From NCBI GenBank assembly GCA_028278465.1, contig JANQEF010000008.1, positions 1 to 22,942 on the forward strand: a stretch of DNA of 22,942 nucleotides, in the 5' to 3' direction. The DNA comes from Dehalococcoidia bacterium. Lineage in GTDB: Bacteria > Chloroflexota > Dehalococcoidia > Lucifugimonadales > Lucifugimonadaceae. Positions 20,348 through 22,942 of the stretch are shown one piece after another. The notes under the pieces are model-generated. The model saw nothing but the letters and a program-made list of their open reading frames with translations, was not told the DNA's origin and made no database searches. Every line of letters starts with the position of its first letter. Positions within the stretch are counted from its first letter, which is position 1. A program made the position numbers and the translations under genes.

Positions 20348-21655
20348 TCACCTCACAGCTCGCAGCTCCTTTGCCCGCCAGAACGCCATGCTGCAGAGCG
20401 TCAGCGTCAACAGCGCGCCCATCGTCAGCGTCCAGCGCGGCCCGACCGCGTCCGCCAGCGCGCCGCCAATCAGCCAGCCGAGCGGGAACATCTGCACCAT
20501 CAGCATGAAGACGCTCGTCACGCGGCCTCGAAACTCCTGCGCCACGCTCGTCTGTATCAGCGTGCTCGTCGAAGTCATGAACGCCGCACCCGCGCTGCCC
20601 ACCAGGAACGAGCCGATCACCGCCACCGCAAGGTTCGGCGCCGCCGCCAGCACCAGCATTCCGGTTGCAACGCTCGTGAACGCCAGGAATAGCAGCCGTG
20701 CCTTGCGCACGCTGCTGCCGAACATGACGATCAGCACCGAGCCAACCAGCGCTCCAACTCCGCTGAGCGCCAGCATCGTGCCGTACGCAGCCGCCTGCGA
20801 ATCCTCGCCTGCAATCCCGAGCTCGTTGCGTGCCAGCAGCGGGATCTGGCCTGGAAAGATGCCAACGAACAGCGAGGTGCTGGAGATGATCAGCAGCCAT
20901 CTCACGTGCGGCGTCGACCACGCGTAGCTCCATCCTGCGCGGAAGTCATGTACCACCGACCTGCCTTCCAGCGGCGCGATCTCCGGTTTCGTACGTAGCA
21001 GCAGGTTGGTCAGGAAACCGGCCGAGTAGATTCCGCCGAGCAGGAAGAAGATCCAGTTCATTCCGACCGTCGCCAGCAGCACTCCGCCAGTGGCCGGTCC
21101 GCCGATCTGCACCACGTTCGCTATCGTCTGGTTCATCGACACGGCGGGCATCATGCGCTCGCGGCCCACGACATCCATCACGTAGGTCATGCTTGCCGGG
21201 TTGTTGAACGCGAACGCGGCGCCGACGACCGTTCCGATCGGGATCAGGTGCCACATCTCGATGTGGCCGGACGAGATCAGGAAGGCGGTGAGGAACGCCA
21301 TCGACGCCGCGACGACCTTCGATGCCGCCAGCAGGTATCGCCGGTCGACGCGGTCGACGATCACTCCTGCGTACAGCGCCAGCGGCACCATGCCTAGCGC
21401 CGGAGCGGCGTTCACATAGCCGACCCAGACCGCAGAGCCGGTCTCTTCCAGCGCCAGCCACGCCTGTCCCATCGACCTGAGCTGAAACCCGGTCACCGTA
21501 AGCGCGTTGCCGATCAGCAGAAGCTGAAAGTCCCGGATCCGCAGCAGACCAAGCGCGTCGCCGAATGAGAACGACGGCTTCGCAGGCGCGGAGTCGCTGT
21601 CAGCTCCTACTGCTGCAGCCGGAGCCGGGTTTGCGGGTGTCTGAGCCTGGGCCAT
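20348..21655 (-). CDS. MFS transporter, probable drug/metabolite exporter (EntS / MFS_3-like)
   Basis: This 435-residue polytopic protein is of the major facilitator superfamily. A soluble Ala/Pro-rich N-terminus (about 1-30) is followed by FGDALGLLRIRDFQLLLIGN, typical of the MFS_3 / EntS / Tet(V) branch. Motif A appears in the second loop as YAGVIVDRVDRRYLL, and about 10-12 hydrophobic segments run to the C-terminus. This branch is made of proton-driven exporters of drugs, siderophores and other small molecules. AGGA lies 8 nt before the ATG at 21655. The divergent TetR-family gene and the two operators between them strongly suggest substrate-inducible efflux. The actual substrate is unknown. 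Confidence 0.92.
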   Translation of the reverse strand: MAQAQTPANPAPAAAVGADSDSAPAKPSFSFGDALGLLRIRDFQLLLIGNALTVTGFQLRSMGQAWLALEETGSAVWVGYVNAAPALGMVPLALYAGVIVDRVDRRYLLAASKVVAASMAFLTAFLISSGHIEMWHLIPIGTVVGAAFAFNNPASMTYVMDVVGRERMMPAVSMNQTIANVVQIGGPATGGVLLATVGMNWIFFLLGGIYSAGFLTNLLLRTKPEIAPLEGRSVVHDFRAGWSYAWSTPHVRWLLIISSTSLFVGIFPGQIPLLARNELGIAGEDSQAAAYGTMLALSGVGALVGSVLIVMFGSSVRKARLLFLAFTSVATGMLVLAAAPNLAVAVIGSFLVGSAGAAFMTSTSTLIQTSVAQEFRGRVTSVFMLMVQMFPLGWLIGGALADAVGPRWTLTMGALLTLTLCSMAFWRAKELRAVR

Positions 21656-21680
21656 CCAAACTGTCCTGAAAAGAGCTTAA

Positions 21681-21696
21681 TGCAACCGTTGTTGCA
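21681..21696. promoter_or_regulatory. TetR-type operator 1
   Basis: Perfect palindrome TGCAAC-N4-GTTGCA, preceded by TTAA. It lies two bases downstream of the predicted -10 of the MFS gene, so a bound repressor would cover that transcription start. It matches operator 2 at 17 of 20 positions including the TTAA flank. Confidence 0.75.
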
Positions 21697-21698
21697 AT

Positions 21699-21727
21699 AG
21701 CATATACCCTGTCGGCTGTTAATGCAA
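21699..21727 (-). promoter_or_regulatory. predicted promoter of the MFS exporter gene
   Basis: On the minus strand, TTGCAT (complement of 21722-21727) and TATGCT (complement of 21699-21704) are separated by exactly 17 bp, close to the sigma-70 consensus. The -35 overlaps operator 2 and the start region falls in operator 1. Confidence 0.55.
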
Positions 21728-21745
21728 CATTTGTTGCTTTATACT
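21717..21745 (+). promoter_or_regulatory. predicted promoter of the TetR-family gene
   Basis: TATACT at 21740-21745 is a near-consensus -10. The hexamer 17 bp upstream, TGTTAA (21717-21722), is a weak -35. Only seven bases separate the -10 from the ATG, so transcription would begin at or next to the start codon (leaderless). Confidence 0.55.
21723..21738. promoter_or_regulatory. TetR-type operator 2
   Basis: TGCAAC-N4-GTTGCT, one mismatch from a perfect palindrome and again preceded by TTAA. It fills the spacer of the predicted TetR promoter and overlaps the -35 of the divergent exporter promoter. Its start is 42 bp from that of operator 1, about four helical turns, so both would lie on the same face of the DNA. 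Confidence 0.72.
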
Positions 21746-21752
21746 CCCGGAT

Positions 21753-22340
21753 ATGAGCACTGACAACAGACGTTCCAGGCCCGGCGGCCGGTCGGCCGAT
21801 GTTAAGCGCCGCGTCTTCGACGTGATCAAGCGCGCGATGAGGGAGCAGGACTGGTCGACGCTTGCGATCAGCGACATCGCGGAGCTTGTGGGCGTCAACA
21901 AGACCACCATCTACCGCCGCTGGAACAACAAGGAACGGCTGATCGCCGACCTGCTCGACAGCATCTCCGACGCCTATCCTAGTCCGCCTGACACGGGCGA
22001 CGTTGTGCTGGAACTGACGCTTGTCAGCGAATACCTGGCCCGCTTCTTCGAAACGCCCTTCGGCCGATCGTTAGTCACGGCTTCGGTAGCCAGCTCAGAG
22101 CCGGCGCTCGAGTCGGCGGTCCGCCGGTACTGGGCTGACCTGCTCGGCAAGGTCGCATGGGTGGTCCGCCGTGCCATCAACCGCGGAGAGCTGAGCACCG
22201 ACACAGATCCGGCCGAGGTCGTCGAGTCAATGATTGCCCCCATCTACCTGCGCGTGGTCGTGACAGGAGAGGGCGTGGACCGTGAAGCGATCGGCAGGAT
22301 CGTGCGCAGGGTCCTGGCGCCGAAGCTGGTCTCGGCATAG
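21753..22340 (+). CDS. TetR/AcrR-family transcriptional regulator
   Basis: This 195-residue protein has a classic N-terminal TetR HTH at about 37-56 (TLAISDIAELVGVNKTTIYR), followed by RWNNKERLIADLL. The all-helical C-terminal ligand-binding and dimerisation domain ends in VLAPKLVSA, with an ESMIAPIYLRVVVTG segment typical of the TetR_C groups near efflux genes. It most likely represses both itself and the divergent MFS exporter through the two palindromes in the 97-bp intergenic region, and is released by an exported compound. No Shine-Dalgarno precedes the ATG, in line with a leaderless mRNA. Confidence 0.93.
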   Translation: MSTDNRRSRPGGRSADVKRRVFDVIKRAMREQDWSTLAISDIAELVGVNKTTIYRRWNNKERLIADLLDSISDAYPSPPDTGDVVLELTLVSEYLARFFETPFGRSLVTASVASSEPALESAVRRYWADLLGKVAWVVRRAINRGELSTDTDPAEVVESMIAPIYLRVVVTGEGVDREAIGRIVRRVLAPKLVSA

Positions 22341-22469
22341 GCTGACGGCTCACGTTCCTCTGACAGCAGCAGGCGTTATCATGTCGCCGCGATCAGGCCA
22401 TCCTGACCGGGGCCACCGCTTCGCATTCACTACACTCGAGTTTGCACTCGAGAGCTTCCCACACGCGCC

Positions 22470-22942
22470 ATGACAACCACATCCGCCGCTCCGCTAACCC
22501 GCGCACAGCTTCGCTCCCGCATCGAAAAGCTGCCGCGCATGCGCCTCGCCCACCTGCCAACGCCGCTCGAAGAGATGCCGCGCCTGTCGGCCGAACTCGG
22601 CGGCCCGCGCATCCTCGTCAAGCGCGAGGACATGACCGGCCTCGCCTACGGCGGCAACAAGGCGCGCCACTACGACTTCGAGATGCCGCACATCCGTGAT
22701 GAGGGTTACGACACCGTGATCAACATCATGGACTATCACTCGAATAATGCCCGGATGACCGCTGCCGCTGCTAACAAGACCGGCCTGCGCTACGTGCTGA
22801 TCCTGAAGAACGCAGCTCACCGGAATGTGCAGGGCAACCTGCTCATAGACAAGCTGCTTGGAGCAGAGCTGCACCTGCTGGACCAGTTTCAGTCCGAAAC
22901 CGCGGACGACTACGCCACGAAGCTCAAGGAGAAGCTTGAGAG
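22470..22942 (+). CDS. D-cysteine desulfhydrase / ACC deaminase family PLP enzyme, N-terminal part (runs off the window)
   Basis: The frame is open for 157 codons plus two bases to the window end. It starts MTTTSAAPLTRAQLRSRIEK and contains LPTPLEEMPRLSAELGG, then VKREDMTGLAYGGNKARHYD. K64 in GGNK is the expected PLP-binding lysine of fold-type II enzymes of this group, which release sulfide, ammonia and pyruvate from D-cysteine or ammonia and 2-oxobutyrate from aminocyclopropane carboxylate. The substrate-side motif reads DYHSNNAR (S91), where family members usually have QSNH or QSNQ. The N-terminus is slightly longer than usual. No clear Shine-Dalgarno precedes the ATG. The rest, including the residues that separate desulfhydrase from deaminase, lies outside the window. 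Confidence 0.88.
   Translation, partial: MTTTSAAPLTRAQLRSRIEKLPRMRLAHLPTPLEEMPRLSAELGGPRILVKREDMTGLAYGGNKARHYDFEMPHIRDEGYDTVINIMDYHSNNARMTAAAANKTGLRYVLILKNAAHRNVQGNLLIDKLLGAELHLLDQFQSETADDYATKLKEKLE

Noticed and set aside
20163..20927. 254-codon plus-strand frame over the 3' end of the MFS gene
   Set aside because: It begins in repeat DNA and then runs antisense to MFS transmembrane segments, with no family features.

Overview
The window looks like chromosomal DNA of a high-GC bacterium, most likely a Chloroflexota lineage of the Dehalococcoidia/SAR202 type. This is an inference from gene content. The indicators are a giant membrane protein fusing a family-39 glycosyltransferase half to a DUF2298 ('YYY') half, paired acyl-CoA dehydrogenases, an enolase-superfamily sugar-acid dehydratase, a bacterial M16 protease and intergenic hairpin repeats. 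No rRNA, tRNA, CRISPR array, phage gene or transposase gene was recognised.

Layout. (1) Bases 1-3964 form a minus-strand block. In transcription order it holds an M16 zinc protease, an XRE helix-turn-helix protein, a stand-alone Lrp/AsnC ligand-binding (RAM) domain, a complete acyl-CoA dehydrogenase and the N-terminus of a second one cut by the window edge. (2) An AT-richer gap of about 470 bp follows. (3) The 1456-residue GT39/DUF2298 membrane protein (4435-8805) converges on a long-form ribosome hibernation factor (8821-9408). (4) A plus-strand comF plus HAD phosphatase-like pair follows, then a DgoD-like acid-sugar dehydratase. (5) Two tiny membrane proteins lie on the minus strand. (6) Next is a 648-residue head-to-tail duplication of 3-hydroxyacyl-CoA dehydrogenase, then an M1 aminopeptidase. 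(7) A repeat-rich zone (17614-20343) surrounds a divergent WYL regulator / ABM-like pair. (8) A divergent MFS exporter / TetR pair shares an intergenic region with two near-identical palindromic operators. (9) The window ends in the first 157 codons of a D-cysteine desulfhydrase / ACC-deaminase family PLP enzyme.

How it works together. The metabolic theme is heterotrophic: beta-oxidation (two acyl-CoA dehydrogenases, the double hydroxyacyl-CoA dehydrogenase), sugar-acid dehydration, peptide hydrolysis (M1, M16) and amino-acid desulfuration or deamination. The best-defined regulatory circuit is the TetR/MFS pair. Its two 16-bp palindromes sit 42 bp apart, one at the predicted exporter start site and one inside the predicted TetR promoter, which would give reciprocal control.

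The most unusual structures are the non-coding repeats. They comprise a tandem array of about 220-bp units, a 220-bp element with terminal inverted repeats whose ends match the start of each array unit, and two copies of a roughly 110-bp inverted-repeat element that bracket the WYL/ABM locus in direct orientation.
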